DNA from: Flavobacterium zhairuonense
GTDB lineage: Bacteria > Bacteroidota > Bacteroidia > Flavobacteriales > Flavobacteriaceae
Direction of reading: 5' to 3'
Assembly: GCF_004352915.1 (NCBI RefSeq)
Contig: NZ_SJSY01000068.1
Span: 154,663 to 218,662, forward strand
DNA: 64,000 nt
Under the pieces are notes generated by a model that worked only from the letters and a program-made list of their open reading frames with translations, searched no databases and was not told where the DNA came from. Shown piece by piece: positions 7,599 to 17,427 of the stretch. The first letter of the stretch is position 1. Every line of letters starts with the position of its first letter. The translations under genes were made by a program, and so were the position numbers.

Positions 7599-10235
7599 AT
7601 GGTCGAAAAATACATTAAATTCTTACGAATCACGTTGTTTTTTGTTTTTTTATCTCTATTTCCAACTACAATTTATGCGCAGTGTGCGGGTGAAGACGGA
7701 ACATTAACCGTTTGTGATATTCCAGCTGCTAGTAGTAAATCAATTGACTTATTTAATTATTTAACAGGCTCACCGCTTAGTGGCGGAGTTTGGACAGATA
7801 CTGATGGCTCTGGTGGATTATTAGATCCTGACACTGGAATTCTAAATGCACAACTAATACGTACTAGCGGTGTTTTTCGCTATACTTATACTGTTGAGGG
7901 AATTGGGCTTTGTCCAGACAATAATGCGGTTGTTACGGTTACAATTGGAGGATATTCTGGTGTGACCTCTCCAAATGTTTCGGTTTGTAGTGCAGTTGGT
8001 GAATTCAATCTTTTTTCTGCTTTTAACGGGCAATTTTTAGGTCCGCATTCTAATGGGAAATGGCATAATGATACAACAAATCATGATGAAGAAAAGCCTG
8101 TTATAAGTGTAAGTGATATGGAAGGAACTTTTCAATACACTTATACAATGCCTGCAAGAGGAACTTGTCCAGCCATGTCATCGACAGCCGTAGTTACGAT
8201 TTTTAAAGCGCCAAAATCAGGTGATGCAAGGCTTTTAAGATTATGTGCTAGTGATGGTTTGTCAGCTTATACTGATTACGATTTATTTAACTCGATTTCA
8301 GGTCAAGATCCGGGTGGTACATGGAAAGAAAATAGCAATACTGGTGAATTAACTTTTGTGGGAGATCATTCTATAAATATTCAGCGTATTTTTAATAATC
8401 GAGGCGCTGGGAACTATTATTTTACATATACTGTAAAATCTACTAACCCAATTTGTTCAGATGAACAGACCATGATTAGGATAGCATTAGAACAAAAACT
8501 TGATTTTACTGGAGCAAAGCTTAAGGTTTCAGTCAATAATATTTGCGAAACTGAAATTCCTACTGCTACTTATGTGGCAACTATTACAAAAGGTCCAGCT
8601 GCTATACCAAGTGGAGACTATAATGTTTCATTTACTGTTTCGGGGCCAAATGGAGGGAGCGAAACTTTGCCAGCAAATTTTATTAACGGTATTTTGGTAT
8701 TTCCATTGAAATCAGATTATTTCCAGCGAGTAGGCAGTTATACGGTAACTATTACAAGTTTGTACCCCGTGGGTAGCGCGCGTGCTTGCCAAAATATTAT
8801 GGATAATCTTTCAGAAGTTGTATATATATATCCAATTCCAGATTTAGCAGGTGCAAAAATAACTCCTGTAATTGCCTGTCAAAACACGGCAGCAGAAGTC
8901 AAAATTACTGATGCAGTAAAAATTGTTGACGGGACTTACGATATTCTCTATAATGTTTCGGGTGCCAATAATGCATCATCGCAAACGGCAACAGCGATTT
9001 TTTCAGGAGGAAATGCAACATTTACTATTCCGGCAATTTTAAATTCTCAAAGCGGAAATGGTGCAATCAAAATTGTAAAGATTACGCATGCAGTTTCGGG
9101 TTGTACAAATTCGGCAAACATTGATGGTGAGATTACCGTAAATCCGTTACCGAACGTGACAAATCTAAGAATACAAGTACCAACGGTTTGCTTTGGATCG
9201 GCTGTAACGGCTTCGGTTTCTGGTTTAGGAACCTTAACTGATGTTACGTTGTCTTATTCGCTTTCAAACAGCAATGTTGCGCCGACACAAACAATTGTTT
9301 TGTCTCCTGTAAGTGGAAATGCGAGTTTTGTAATTCCTGCAGCTTTGCTGGCAAATACAGGTGCGACAACAATTAAAATTGAAAACGTAAAAAATAATAT
9401 TACAGGTTGCGATAGTCCAGTAACTACGGTATCGGCTAATTTTTCAATAAACCCAATTCCAGCAGCTCCAGTATCTACAGATCAATCTTTTTGTAAGTCG
9501 GAAGGTGCCATTATAGGGAATTTAGCGCCGAGCGGACCGCAATTTAAATGGTACAATTCGCCAACAATGACAACACCGCTTCCTAATACGTATGTCCTTA
9601 AAGATGAAACGTTATATGTGACCGAAACAACTCTGTCTTGTACCTCTGCAGCGACGACGATTAAAGTGACTTTGAGAGATACTCCCGCTCCGGAATTAAA
9701 TACAGATGGGCAAAATTTCTGTGGATTAGATGCGCCAACTCTTGCTGATTTATCAAATAATACAAATGTGCCTTCCTCTGTAGTTTGGTATGATGCGCCA
9801 AAAGGCGGAACTCTTTTGCCAGCAACAACAGCTTTAATTGATAAAAGGATATATTACGGATTTGATTTTTCGTCAAGCGAAAACTGTCTTTCTTACGACT
9901 ATCTTGAGGTGACGGTATCATTAACAGATTGTCCTGATGTACCGCCAGATTTCTTTATTCCTGATGGGTTTTCTCCAAATGGGGATGGAGTAAATGATAC
10001 TTTTGTAATTCCTAATATTGATTTTTTATTTCCGGATTATTATCTTCAAATTTTCAACAGATACGGAAACAGAATGTACGAAGGATTTAAAGACAAAGCA
10101 GGTTGGGATGGTACAAACTGGCAAACTGGCGGATTTGCTCATGGAATAGCGCCAAATGGAGTTTATTTTTACACACTCCAGTTTAATAAAGGCAATAAAC
10201 CGCCGATACAAGGACGTCTTTATTTAAACCGATAA
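7599..10235 (+). CDS. Large cell-surface protein with gliding-motility C-terminal (CHU_C) domain
   Basis: 878-residue secreted protein. The signal peptide (about 1-27, ending IYAQ) is followed by cysteine-containing Ig-like or PKD-like repeats (FQYTYTM and YYFTYTV-type strands, then two or three tandem modules resembling TYDILYNVSGANN). The C-terminal 90 residues are a CHU_C/type B sorting domain: IPDGFSPNGDGVNDTF, YLQIFNRYGNRMYEG, W-DGTNW, PNGVYFYTLQF and a final RLYLNR. Such domains direct export by the type IX secretion system to the cell surface. It is followed at 30 bp by a PorP/SprF gene and then a PD40-OmpA gene, the standard arrangement for SprB-like adhesins and their secretion partners. 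The ligand is unknown. Confidence 0.9.
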   Translation: MVEKYIKFLRITLFFVFLSLFPTTIYAQCAGEDGTLTVCDIPAASSKSIDLFNYLTGSPLSGGVWTDTDGSGGLLDPDTGILNAQLIRTSGVFRYTYTVEGIGLCPDNNAVVTVTIGGYSGVTSPNVSVCSAVGEFNLFSAFNGQFLGPHSNGKWHNDTTNHDEEKPVISVSDMEGTFQYTYTMPARGTCPAMSSTAVVTIFKAPKSGDARLLRLCASDGLSAYTDYDLFNSISGQDPGGTWKENSNTGELTFVGDHSINIQRIFNNRGAGNYYFTYTVKSTNPICSDEQTMIRIALEQKLDFTGAKLKVSVNNICETEIPTATYVATITKGPAAIPSGDYNVSFTVSGPNGGSETLPANFINGILVFPLKSDYFQRVGSYTVTITSLYPVGSARACQNIMDNLSEVVYIYPIPDLAGAKITPVIACQNTAAEVKITDAVKIVDGTYDILYNVSGANNASSQTATAIFSGGNATFTIPAILNSQSGNGAIKIVKITHAVSGCTNSANIDGEITVNPLPNVTNLRIQVPTVCFGSAVTASVSGLGTLTDVTLSYSLSNSNVAPTQTIVLSPVSGNASFVIPAALLANTGATTIKIENVKNNITGCDSPVTTVSANFSINPIPAAPVSTDQSFCKSEGAIIGNLAPSGPQFKWYNSPTMTTPLPNTYVLKDETLYVTETTLSCTSAATTIKVTLRDTPAPELNTDGQNFCGLDAPTLADLSNNTNVPSSVVWYDAPKGGTLLPATTALIDKRIYYGFDFSSSENCLSYDYLEVTVSLTDCPDVPPDFFIPDGFSPNGDGVNDTFVIPNIDFLFPDYYLQIFNRYGNRMYEGFKDKAGWDGTNWQTGGFAHGIAPNGVYFYTLQFNKGNKPPIQGRLYLNR

Positions 10236-10265
10236 TTCCTTTTGCACTATTTTAATATACTTCAA

Positions 10266-11195
10266 ATGAAAAAAATAATACTCTATATAACTTTTCTCTT
10301 TTGCTTTACAATTGTTTCAGCACAACAGGATCCCGAATACACGCATTATATGTATAATATGAGTGTCGTAAATCCTGCCTACGCAACTGGAACTCCTTTG
10401 ATGATGAATTTTGGCGGACTGTACAGGACACAGTGGGTTGGGGCAGTAGGAGCACCAAAAACTTTTACATTTTTTGGACATACGGCTTTGTCAGAAAAAG
10501 TTGAAGTAGGTCTTTCGTTTATTTCTGATGATATTGGCGATGGCGCAAAAAAAGAAAATAATATTTACGCGGATTTTGCTTATATATTGAATTTAGGAGG
10601 GAAAAATAAACTTTCGCTGGGTTTGAAAGCAGGAGTGTCATCAATGCAGACTAATTTTAACGGATTTAAATTTAGTGATCCCGCAACTGATTTTGCTTTT
10701 TCGGAAAATATAAATGCCACAAAACCTAATATTGGTGTTGGAGCGTATTATTTTAGAGATAATTTATATGTCGGATTTTCTGCTCCTAATTTGATAAAAT
10801 CGAAATACATCGAAGAAAAATCGGGAGTCAATGCTTTTGGAGCTGAAGAAATTCACATGTTTTTTACCGGAGGATATGTTTTTCAAATTAATGATAACTT
10901 GAAATTAAAACCCGCCTTTATGTCAAGATTTGTAAAAGCGGCTCCTGTTTCTATTGATTTGACAGCAAATGTTTTGTATAACGAAAAGTTTGAGTTTGGT
11001 GCGGCGTATAGGATCGATGATTCGGTAAGTGCTTTGTTTAATTTTAATGTAACACCATCGCTAAGAGTGGGTTATGCTTACGATTATACACTTTCAAATT
11101 TAGGTCAGTTTAATTCGGGGACGCATGAAATAATGCTTCTTTTTGATTTGGATTTATTAGGAAAAGGATATGATAAATCACCTAGATTCTTTTAA
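10266..11195 (+). CDS. PorP/SprF family type IX secretion outer membrane protein
   Basis: 309 residues from MKKIILYITFLFCF. This start gives a clean signal peptide ending IVSAQ; a start 24 bp upstream would bury it. The mature N-terminus QDPEYTHYMYNMSVVNPAYATG, the GLYRTQWVGAVGAPKT segment and alternating beta strands are diagnostic of PorP/SprF barrels, which partner with individual CHU_C-type adhesins during export or surface attachment. It lies 30 bp after the adhesin gene and one base before the OmpA gene, so the three are almost certainly one operon. Confidence 0.93.
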   Translation: MKKIILYITFLFCFTIVSAQQDPEYTHYMYNMSVVNPAYATGTPLMMNFGGLYRTQWVGAVGAPKTFTFFGHTALSEKVEVGLSFISDDIGDGAKKENNIYADFAYILNLGGKNKLSLGLKAGVSSMQTNFNGFKFSDPATDFAFSENINATKPNIGVGAYYFRDNLYVGFSAPNLIKSKYIEEKSGVNAFGAEEIHMFFTGGYVFQINDNLKLKPAFMSRFVKAAPVSIDLTANVLYNEKFEFGAAYRIDDSVSALFNFNVTPSLRVGYAYDYTLSNLGQFNSGTHEIMLLFDLDLLGKGYDKSPRFF

Positions 11196-11196
11196 A

Positions 11197-13338
11197 ATGA
11201 AAAATATGAAAAAACTACTCGTTATTATATTCGTATTTTCAATACAATTTATAGGCGCCCAAGACAAAGATTTGGCAAGAGCCAAACGATTCTTCGATAA
11301 GACATTTTACAGCGAAGCTATTATTTTATACGAAAGATTAGCCGAAGAAAAACCTTCGCAAGAAGTGATAAAAAACTTGGCCGATTCGTATTATTTCACA
11401 AATAATTTAGTAAAAGCGCAACGTTATTACCGACTTTTATTTCAGAATTATAATAAGGATTTGAATCGAGAATATTATTTTAGATATGCGCAGACCTTAA
11501 AAGCAACAAATAGTTATGCCGATGCAAATGCATCGCTAAAGCAATATTATGCGTCATCGACTAACGGAAAAGATTCGATTTATTTTAAAAATGAGTTGAA
11601 AGAACTTGAAAATGTTTCGGCAATTGGAAATCGATTTGAGATAAAAAACCTAGGAATCAATACACCAAATTCTGAATTTGGGGCAGTTCCATACAATGGA
11701 AAATTAGTGTTTGCAGCTGTTAAATTAAAACCGGGGTTATTTGATAAAAAATTTAAATGGGACAATGAAACTTATTTGAACTTAGTTTCTGTTCCTTTGA
11801 GTGAAATAAATGCTGTAGAACCAAACATAGACTATTTTTCTCAGGAATTAAAAACTGGAATGCATGAATCAAATGCCGTTTTTACGAAAGATGGCAAAAC
11901 CGTTTATTTTACGCGCAATAATTCAAAGAATAAAACCAGAAAAACAAACGATCAGAAAGTTTCGAATCTTCAAATTTTCAAGGCAGAATTAATTGATGGG
12001 AAATGGAAAAATGTTACGTCGCTTCCGTTCAATAGTTCAAATTATTCAGTCGAGCATCCTGCTCTTAGCGTTGATGAAAAAGTGTTGTATTTTGCTTCAG
12101 ATATGCCCGGATCTATTGGTTCTTTTGATATTTATTCTGTAAACATCAATAAAGGTGCTTTTGATACGCCAAAGAATTTAGGTCCAATTGTTAATACAGA
12201 TAAAAGAGAACAATTCCCGTTTGTTTCCGCAGACAATAAGCTTTATTTTTCTTCTGATGGACATTTGGGGTACGGATCATTGGATGTTTTTGTTTCAGAA
12301 ATCAAAGTAAATGAATATTCAGAACCAGTAAATATAGGATTGCCGTTGAATTCCAATTTAGATGATTTTTCTTTTACGATTAACTCAGAAACCAAAGAAG
12401 GATATTTTGCATCAAATAGAGATGGCGGAAAAGGAAAGGATGATATTTACCAATTCAAGGAAACTAAAGATTTGATTGTTGAAGATTGCAAGCAATTTAT
12501 TGCGGGAACAATTACAGATATTGATACCAATTTACCGCTTGAAAATGCAACAGTAATGCTTCAAGATTCTTCTAAAAAGACTTTAAATACGATTTCGGTT
12601 GCATCCGATGGAAAATTCAGTTTTACGGTTGCTTGTGAAAGTTCGTATACAATTGTTGCTTTCAAAGAAAAATATACCAACGAATCAAAAACGCTTGAAA
12701 TTGGAAAAACCAGAAACGCAACAAGCGATGGTTCATTGGCATTAAGATCTTTAGAGGCAATTAAACTAGAAGAACAACAAATTGCCGAAAAAAGAAGAAA
12801 GCAGGAAATTCAGATAGAACAAGAGAAAAAAGAAAAAGAAGCGCTGGCGATTATTGCACTAAATGAAGCAGCAAAAAAAGCCAAAGCAGATGAGATAAAA
12901 GCGGCAGAAATCAAGAAAAAGGAAAAAGAAACTGAGATTTTAAAACAAGAAAAAGATGTTGTAAAAGATGATAAGGACCGATTAATTATTAAAACAGATC
13001 CTATTTATTTCGATTACAACATGTGGTACATTCGTAAAGAATCAAAAGTAGTTTTAGGACGAGTGGTTGCTTTAATGAACAAATACCCGGGAATGGTTAT
13101 AGGAATAGGTTCACATACAGATTCACGGGGGAATGCAAAATTTAATGAAGAACTTTCTCAAAAAAGGGCAAATTCAACCAGAGAATTTATAATTCAGTCG
13201 GGAATTAACGCAAGCAGAGTTTCGGCAAAAGGCTATGGAGAATCGGTTCCGATTATAAAATGCAAAACAGACGATGCTTGTACAGAAGAAGATCATGAGC
13301 TGAACCGAAGATCTGAATTTGTAATCAAGAAATTGTAA
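11197..13338 (+). CDS. OmpA-family protein with TPR and PD40 repeats
   Basis: 713 residues. The start at 11197 (MKNMKKLLVIIF) gives a signal peptide ending FIGAQ. Order of parts: TPR-like helices (about 20-120), WD40/PD40 beta-propeller repeats (about 190-420; KTVYFTRN, KVLYFASDMPGSIGSFDIY, KLYFSSDGHLGYGSLDVF, EGYFASNRDGGKGKDDIY), a carboxypeptidase-regulatory-like beta domain (about 430-510), a charged coiled coil rich in Lys/Glu (about 520-600), and a C-terminal OmpA peptidoglycan-binding domain (IGSHTDSRG...ELSQKRA...VSAKGYGES). It probably anchors the secretion/adhesin apparatus to the cell wall. Last gene of the operon. Confidence 0.92.
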   Translation: MKNMKKLLVIIFVFSIQFIGAQDKDLARAKRFFDKTFYSEAIILYERLAEEKPSQEVIKNLADSYYFTNNLVKAQRYYRLLFQNYNKDLNREYYFRYAQTLKATNSYADANASLKQYYASSTNGKDSIYFKNELKELENVSAIGNRFEIKNLGINTPNSEFGAVPYNGKLVFAAVKLKPGLFDKKFKWDNETYLNLVSVPLSEINAVEPNIDYFSQELKTGMHESNAVFTKDGKTVYFTRNNSKNKTRKTNDQKVSNLQIFKAELIDGKWKNVTSLPFNSSNYSVEHPALSVDEKVLYFASDMPGSIGSFDIYSVNINKGAFDTPKNLGPIVNTDKREQFPFVSADNKLYFSSDGHLGYGSLDVFVSEIKVNEYSEPVNIGLPLNSNLDDFSFTINSETKEGYFASNRDGGKGKDDIYQFKETKDLIVEDCKQFIAGTITDIDTNLPLENATVMLQDSSKKTLNTISVASDGKFSFTVACESSYTIVAFKEKYTNESKTLEIGKTRNATSDGSLALRSLEAIKLEEQQIAEKRRKQEIQIEQEKKEKEALAIIALNEAAKKAKADEIKAAEIKKKEKETEILKQEKDVVKDDKDRLIIKTDPIYFDYNMWYIRKESKVVLGRVVALMNKYPGMVIGIGSHTDSRGNAKFNEELSQKRANSTREFIIQSGINASRVSAKGYGESVPIIKCKTDDACTEEDHELNRRSEFVIKKL

Positions 13339-13430
13339 TAGTATTGTCTTAATAATATTCTGTAGAGGCTCACTGCAGTGCGTCTCATTCATGAGTTGAT
13401 ATTGCTCATGAAAAAATAAATTTTTAATCA

Positions 13431-13460
13431 AGAAGCCTTTTTTTTGGCTTCTTTTTTTTT
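13431..13460 (+). terminator. Terminator after the adhesin/PorP/OmpA operon
   Basis: AGAAGCC and GGCTTCT form a short stem around a T-rich loop and are followed by a run of Ts. It is 93 bp past the OmpA stop and ahead of the next lipoprotein gene. Confidence 0.75.
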
Positions 13461-13489
13461 ATTTTTATATGAAATTAAAAAATTCAGTT

Positions 13490-13975
13490 ATGAAAAAAAT
13501 AGTATTGTCTTGTATGCTTTTGTCTTTTGTTGGACTTCAAAGCTGTAAAAATGAGGAAAAACAAAAAGCTGAAGCGGCAGCTAAAGCCGAAGGTGAAAAA
13601 GTTGTGAGTACAGAATGTTATAAAGCAATTTATGAAAACGATACTTTGGATCTCAAATTGAATATACTTAAAAACGGAAAAATAAGTGGGGATATGACAA
13701 TGAAAGTTGAATCTTCGCCACTAAAAAAAGGTGAAATTGCTGGAGAATTTCACGGTGATACTTTGTTTGTTGATTATACTTTTGTTGATGGAACAAATAA
13801 CAATGCAAAGTTCAAAAACCCAATGGCATTATTGAAGCGTGACAAACAGCTTATTTTAGGAAATGGAACAATGCAGACGACAATGGGAGTAACTTATTTG
13901 GTTAAAGATAAGCCGATTGATTTTGATCGTGTTAAATATAAATTTGAAAGTGCTGAATGCGCTGATAAAAAATAA
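13490..13975 (+). CDS. Lipoprotein, function unknown
   Basis: 161 residues. The start at 13490 (MKKIVLSCMLLSFVGLQSC) yields a standard lipoprotein signal with lipobox VGLQSC; an alternative start lies 21 bp upstream. After the cysteine comes a Lys/Ala/Glu-rich linker and then a beta-rich domain with repeated G-x-hydrophobic strands (GKISGDMTMKVES, KKGEIAGEFHGDTLFVDYTF) and a QLILGNGTMQTTMG segment. No named family recognised. It would be anchored in a membrane facing the periplasm. Two hairpins separate it from the convergent DUF1573 gene. Confidence 0.8.
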   Translation: MKKIVLSCMLLSFVGLQSCKNEEKQKAEAAAKAEGEKVVSTECYKAIYENDTLDLKLNILKNGKISGDMTMKVESSPLKKGEIAGEFHGDTLFVDYTFVDGTNNNAKFKNPMALLKRDKQLILGNGTMQTTMGVTYLVKDKPIDFDRVKYKFESAECADKK

Positions 13976-13995
13976 AGATGATTTAAAAGATAACG

Positions 13996-14028
13996 ATCTT
14001 TGTCAAAGTTTTAAACTTTGACAAAGAT
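13996..14028. terminator. Near-perfect palindromic hairpin downstream of lipoprotein gene
   Basis: ATCTTTGTCAAAGTTT and its complement pair almost completely with a minimal loop. There is no strong T-run on the plus side, so it may be a repeat or a secondary termination signal ahead of the stronger hairpin at 14046. Confidence 0.5.
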
Positions 14029-14045
14029 TTGACAATTCTCAAATA

Positions 14046-14078
14046 AAAAAGCCGTTTCTAATTCAAGAAACGGCTTTT
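14046..14078. terminator. Bidirectional terminator between convergent genes
   Basis: A 13 bp perfect stem (AAAAGCCGTTTCT with AGAAACGGCTTTT) and a 6-base loop, with A-tract and T-tract on the two sides. It serves both the lipoprotein gene (plus) and the DUF1573 gene (minus). Confidence 0.85.
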
Positions 14079-14100
14079 GTTGTTTTAGATTTAAAAATTC

Positions 14101-14481
14101 TTATAAAACTTCACCTTTGATTTTTAAAGCAACTCTTCCGTCAGGATAATTGACAGCGTTGGTTTCAACAGTAATTGTTTTACGAATAGGGCCAGAAGCC
14201 ATGTTGTATTTTACATCAATTTTTCCTTTTTTTCCAGGCTGTATTGCAGAGGTAGGTTTAGTAACTACAATAGAACTCACTGTTGATTCTGCGCCAATGA
14301 TCATTAGCGGTGCATCTCCAGTATTAGTGAATTCAAAGGAGCGAACTCCATTATCACTTTTCGAAATTTTTCCATAATCAATAGTATTGTCCTGAGCCGA
14401 AAATTCAATTTTCGGGCCATTTTGCGCAAAACCGATTGCACTAAACAATACGATTGCAATAAAAGAGGCAACATTTTTCAT
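14101..14481 (-). CDS. DUF1573 domain secreted protein
   Basis: 126 residues with a signal peptide ending IGFAQ (about 1-19). A single Ig-like ASH/DUF1573 domain follows: IDYGKISKSDNGVRSFEFTNTGDAPLMI, then VTKPTSAIQPGKKGKIDVKYN and IRKTITVETNA. The family is abundant in Bacteroidetes, periplasmic or surface exposed, and has no defined biochemical role. Monocistronic, facing the preceding lipoprotein gene across a shared terminator. Confidence 0.88.
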   Translation of the reverse strand: MKNVASFIAIVLFSAIGFAQNGPKIEFSAQDNTIDYGKISKSDNGVRSFEFTNTGDAPLMIIGAESTVSSIVVTKPTSAIQPGKKGKIDVKYNMASGPIRKTITVETNAVNYPDGRVALKIKGEVL

Positions 14482-14570
14482 TTGAAATTATTTTTAATTG
14501 TAAGTAAATATACATTCTTTTAATTAACACACAAATTAATAATTCGCTTTTTATAGTGTCTTTAATTATT

Positions 14571-14578
14571 TACTTTTG
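14571..14578 (+). promoter_or_regulatory. Candidate -7 box for valS
   Basis: TACTTTTG matches TAnnTTTG; no good TTTG is visible at the -33 position. The implied leader is about 150 nt and would contain the inverted repeat at 14615-14721. Confidence 0.4.
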
Positions 14579-14614
14579 CTGTCAGTTATAATTACAAAAA
14601 TTGAACCAGTTTTT

Positions 14615-14721
14615 CTGTTTAATTGTTTAATCGTTAATTCGTTTAATCGATTGACGATATGAAAAAGGAAAAATCAATTAAATAGTTAAACAAAAAACGA
14701 TTAAACAGTTAAACGATTAAA
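14615..14721. repeat. TTTAATCG-family inverted repeat upstream of valS
   Basis: Left arm 14615-14653 and right arm 14674-14721 are built from the same GTTTAATCG/CGATTAAAC words as the repeat at 2991-3078. If transcribed in the valS leader it would form a long hairpin ending about 12 nt before the start codon. Confidence 0.65.
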
Positions 14722-14733
14722 CAACCCTAATAA

Positions 14734-17367
14734 ATGACAATTCCAGCACAATTTGACGCTAAAGCGATTGAGAACAAATGGTATGAGTATTGGATGAAAA
14801 ACAACTATTTTCATTCAGAACCTGATCATAGAACACCGTATACAATTGTAATCCCGCCACCAAACGTCACTGGAGTCCTTCACATGGGACATATGTTGAA
14901 TAATACAATTCAGGATGTTTTAATTCGTCGTGCACGTCTTAAAGGATTCAACGCTTGTTGGGTACCAGGAACAGATCACGCTTCTATTGCTACTGAAGCA
15001 AAAGTGGTAGCAAAATTAAAAGCAGAGGGAATCAATAAAAACGATTTGACCCGCGAAGAGTTCCTAAAACATGCTTGGGAATGGACAGATAAATATGGCG
15101 GAACAATCTTGGAGCAACTTAAGAAATTAGGAGCTTCATGCGATTGGGAACGCACTAAATTCACGATGGATCCAGATATGTCTGCATCTGTAATTAAATC
15201 GTTTGTAGATTTATACAACAAAGGTTTGATCTACAGAGGATACCGAATGGTAAACTGGGATCCAGAAGCAAAAACTACTCTTTCTGACGAAGAAGTAATT
15301 TACGAAGAACAGCAAGGAAAATTATTTTTCTTAAAATATAAAATTGAAGGAACTGAGGAATTTTTGACCATTGCCACAACGCGTCCAGAAACTATTTTTG
15401 GAGATACTGCAATTTGTATCAATCCGAATGATGAGCGTTTTACACATTTAAAAGGAAAAAAAGCAATCGTTCCAATCTGCGGAAGAGTTATTCCAATTAT
15501 TGAAGACGAATATGTAGATGTAGAATTCGGAACAGGATGTTTGAAAGTAACGCCTGCGCACGATATGAATGATAAAACTCTTGGTGAAAAACACAATCTT
15601 GAAATCGTTGATATTTTTAATGAAGATGCTACATTAAACAGCTTCGGATTACATTATCAAGGAAAAGACCGTTTTGTGGTTCGTACTGAAATTGCAAAAG
15701 AACTGGAAGAAATTGGAGCTTTAGCAAAAACAGAAACTCACTTAAATAAAGTTGGAACTTCTGAAAGAACAAAAGCGGTAATCGAACCAAGATTATCTGA
15801 CCAATGGTTCCTAAAAATGGACGATTTGGTAAAACCAGCAATCAAATCGGTTTTAGAAACGGGAGATATTAAATTGCATCCAAAACGTTTCGAAAACACG
15901 TATGCGCATTGGTTAAACAATATTCGTGATTGGAATATTTCTCGTCAATTATGGTGGGGACAACAAATTCCAGCGTATTATTATGGAGACGGAAAAGAAG
16001 ATTTCGTAGTTGCTGAAAACATTGAAGACGCTTTAGCTTTAGCAAAAGAAAAAACCAACAACCAACAACTAACAGCTGACAACTTAAAACAAGATGTTGA
16101 TGCCTTAGATACATGGTTCTCATCTTGGTTATGGCCAATGTCAGTTTTTGGCGGAATAATGGATCCAGAAAGTCCAGATTTTAAATATTACTATCCAACA
16201 AACGACTTGGTAACAGGCCCGGATATTTTGTTTTTCTGGGTTGCGAGAATGATTATCGCAGGTTATGAATATGCAGGTGAAAAACCATTTACAAATGTGT
16301 ATTTAACAGGTTTAGTTCGTGATAAACAACGTCGTAAAATGTCTAAATCATTAGGAAACTCTCCTGATCCTTTAGACTTAATCGATAAATTTAGTGCCGA
16401 CGGTGTTCGTGTAGGATTGCTTTTAAGTGCTTCTGCAGGAAACGATATTATGTTTGATGAAGAATTGTGCAGTCAAGGAAAAGCGTTTTCTAACAAAATC
16501 TGGAATGCTTTCAAATTGATTAAAGGATGGGAAGTTTCAGAAACTATTCCGCAGCCAGAATCATCAAAAGTAGCAATCGAATGGTACGAAGCTAAATTAC
16601 AGCAAACTTTGGTTGATATTGAAGATAATTTTGAGAAATACAGAATTTCAGATTCATTAATGGCAATTTACAAATTGGTTTGGGATGATTTCTGTTCTTG
16701 GTTTTTAGAGATGATCAAACCGGCTTACCAACAACCAATTGACAGCGTAACTTTTGCGAAAGCAATCGAAATGTTAGAAAGTAACTTGAAATTATTACAT
16801 CCTTTCATGCCTTTCTTAACTGAGGAAATTTGGCAGTTAATTGCTGAAAGAACTCCAGAAGAAGCTTTAATTGTTTCGACTTGGCCGGAATTAAAACCGT
16901 TTGATGCAAAATTAATTGCTGATTTTGAAAATTCAATTGAAGTAATTTCTGGAATTAGAACGATCAGAAAAGACAAAAATATTCCGTTTAAAGATGCAAT
17001 CGAATTAAAAGGAATCAATAGCGAAAATGTTTCTACTTATTTTGATTCAATCATAACAAAATTAGGAAACGTTTCTGCTTTCGAATATGTTTCAGAAAAA
17101 GTAGACGGCGCATTGTCTTTCCGTGTAAAATCAAATGAATATTTCATTCCGATTACTGGAAACATCGATGTTGAAGCTGAAATTGCAAAACTGACAGAAG
17201 AATTAAATTACACTAAAGGATTCTTGAAATCTGTTGAAGCAAAACTTTCTAACGAGAAATTCGTAAACGGAGCTCCAGAGAAAGTTCTTAATTTAGAAAA
17301 ACAAAAACAAGCTGATGCTTTAGCAAAAATTGCTACAATCGAGCAGAGTTTGGCTGGTTTGAAATAA
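14734..17367 (+). CDS. valS: Valyl-tRNA synthetase
   Basis: Class I synthetase charging tRNA-Val, 877 residues, with an editing domain against threonine. HIGH motif HMGH at 50-53 within PPPNVTGVLHMGHMLN; CP1 editing region with ATTRPETIFGDTAI and GTGCLKVTPAHDMND; WWGQQIPAYY; KMSKS loop in RDKQRRKMSKSLGNSPDPLD; anticodon-binding helices; and a C-terminal coiled coil (about 810-877) typical of ValS. Start ATG preceded by AACAACCCTAATAA. Normal length and intact. Followed by a strong terminator. Confidence 0.98.
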   Translation: MTIPAQFDAKAIENKWYEYWMKNNYFHSEPDHRTPYTIVIPPPNVTGVLHMGHMLNNTIQDVLIRRARLKGFNACWVPGTDHASIATEAKVVAKLKAEGINKNDLTREEFLKHAWEWTDKYGGTILEQLKKLGASCDWERTKFTMDPDMSASVIKSFVDLYNKGLIYRGYRMVNWDPEAKTTLSDEEVIYEEQQGKLFFLKYKIEGTEEFLTIATTRPETIFGDTAICINPNDERFTHLKGKKAIVPICGRVIPIIEDEYVDVEFGTGCLKVTPAHDMNDKTLGEKHNLEIVDIFNEDATLNSFGLHYQGKDRFVVRTEIAKELEEIGALAKTETHLNKVGTSERTKAVIEPRLSDQWFLKMDDLVKPAIKSVLETGDIKLHPKRFENTYAHWLNNIRDWNISRQLWWGQQIPAYYYGDGKEDFVVAENIEDALALAKEKTNNQQLTADNLKQDVDALDTWFSSWLWPMSVFGGIMDPESPDFKYYYPTNDLVTGPDILFFWVARMIIAGYEYAGEKPFTNVYLTGLVRDKQRRKMSKSLGNSPDPLDLIDKFSADGVRVGLLLSASAGNDIMFDEELCSQGKAFSNKIWNAFKLIKGWEVSETIPQPESSKVAIEWYEAKLQQTLVDIEDNFEKYRISDSLMAIYKLVWDDFCSWFLEMIKPAYQQPIDSVTFAKAIEMLESNLKLLHPFMPFLTEEIWQLIAERTPEEALIVSTWPELKPFDAKLIADFENSIEVISGIRTIRKDKNIPFKDAIELKGINSENVSTYFDSIITKLGNVSAFEYVSEKVDGALSFRVKSNEYFIPITGNIDVEAEIAKLTEELNYTKGFLKSVEAKLSNEKFVNGAPEKVLNLEKQKQADALAKIATIEQSLAGLK

Positions 17368-17391
17368 GAAATCAAACTCAGTTTATCATAC

Positions 17392-17427
17392 AAAACCCGA
17401 CAGATTTTTGAAATTTGTCGGGTTTTT
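17392..17427. terminator. Terminator shared by valS and the convergent kinase-like gene
   Basis: AAAACCCGACAGATTT pairs with AAATTTGTCGGGTTTT around a 3-4 base loop with a T-tract; the minus-strand kinase-like gene ends inside its right flank. A similar hairpin closes katG. Confidence 0.85.

Noticed and set aside
15300..15596. Antisense frames inside valS (also others at 14976-15221 and 16725-17018)
   Set aside because: They are fully inside valS, which has complete synthetase motifs; the encoded sequences have no recognisable pattern.
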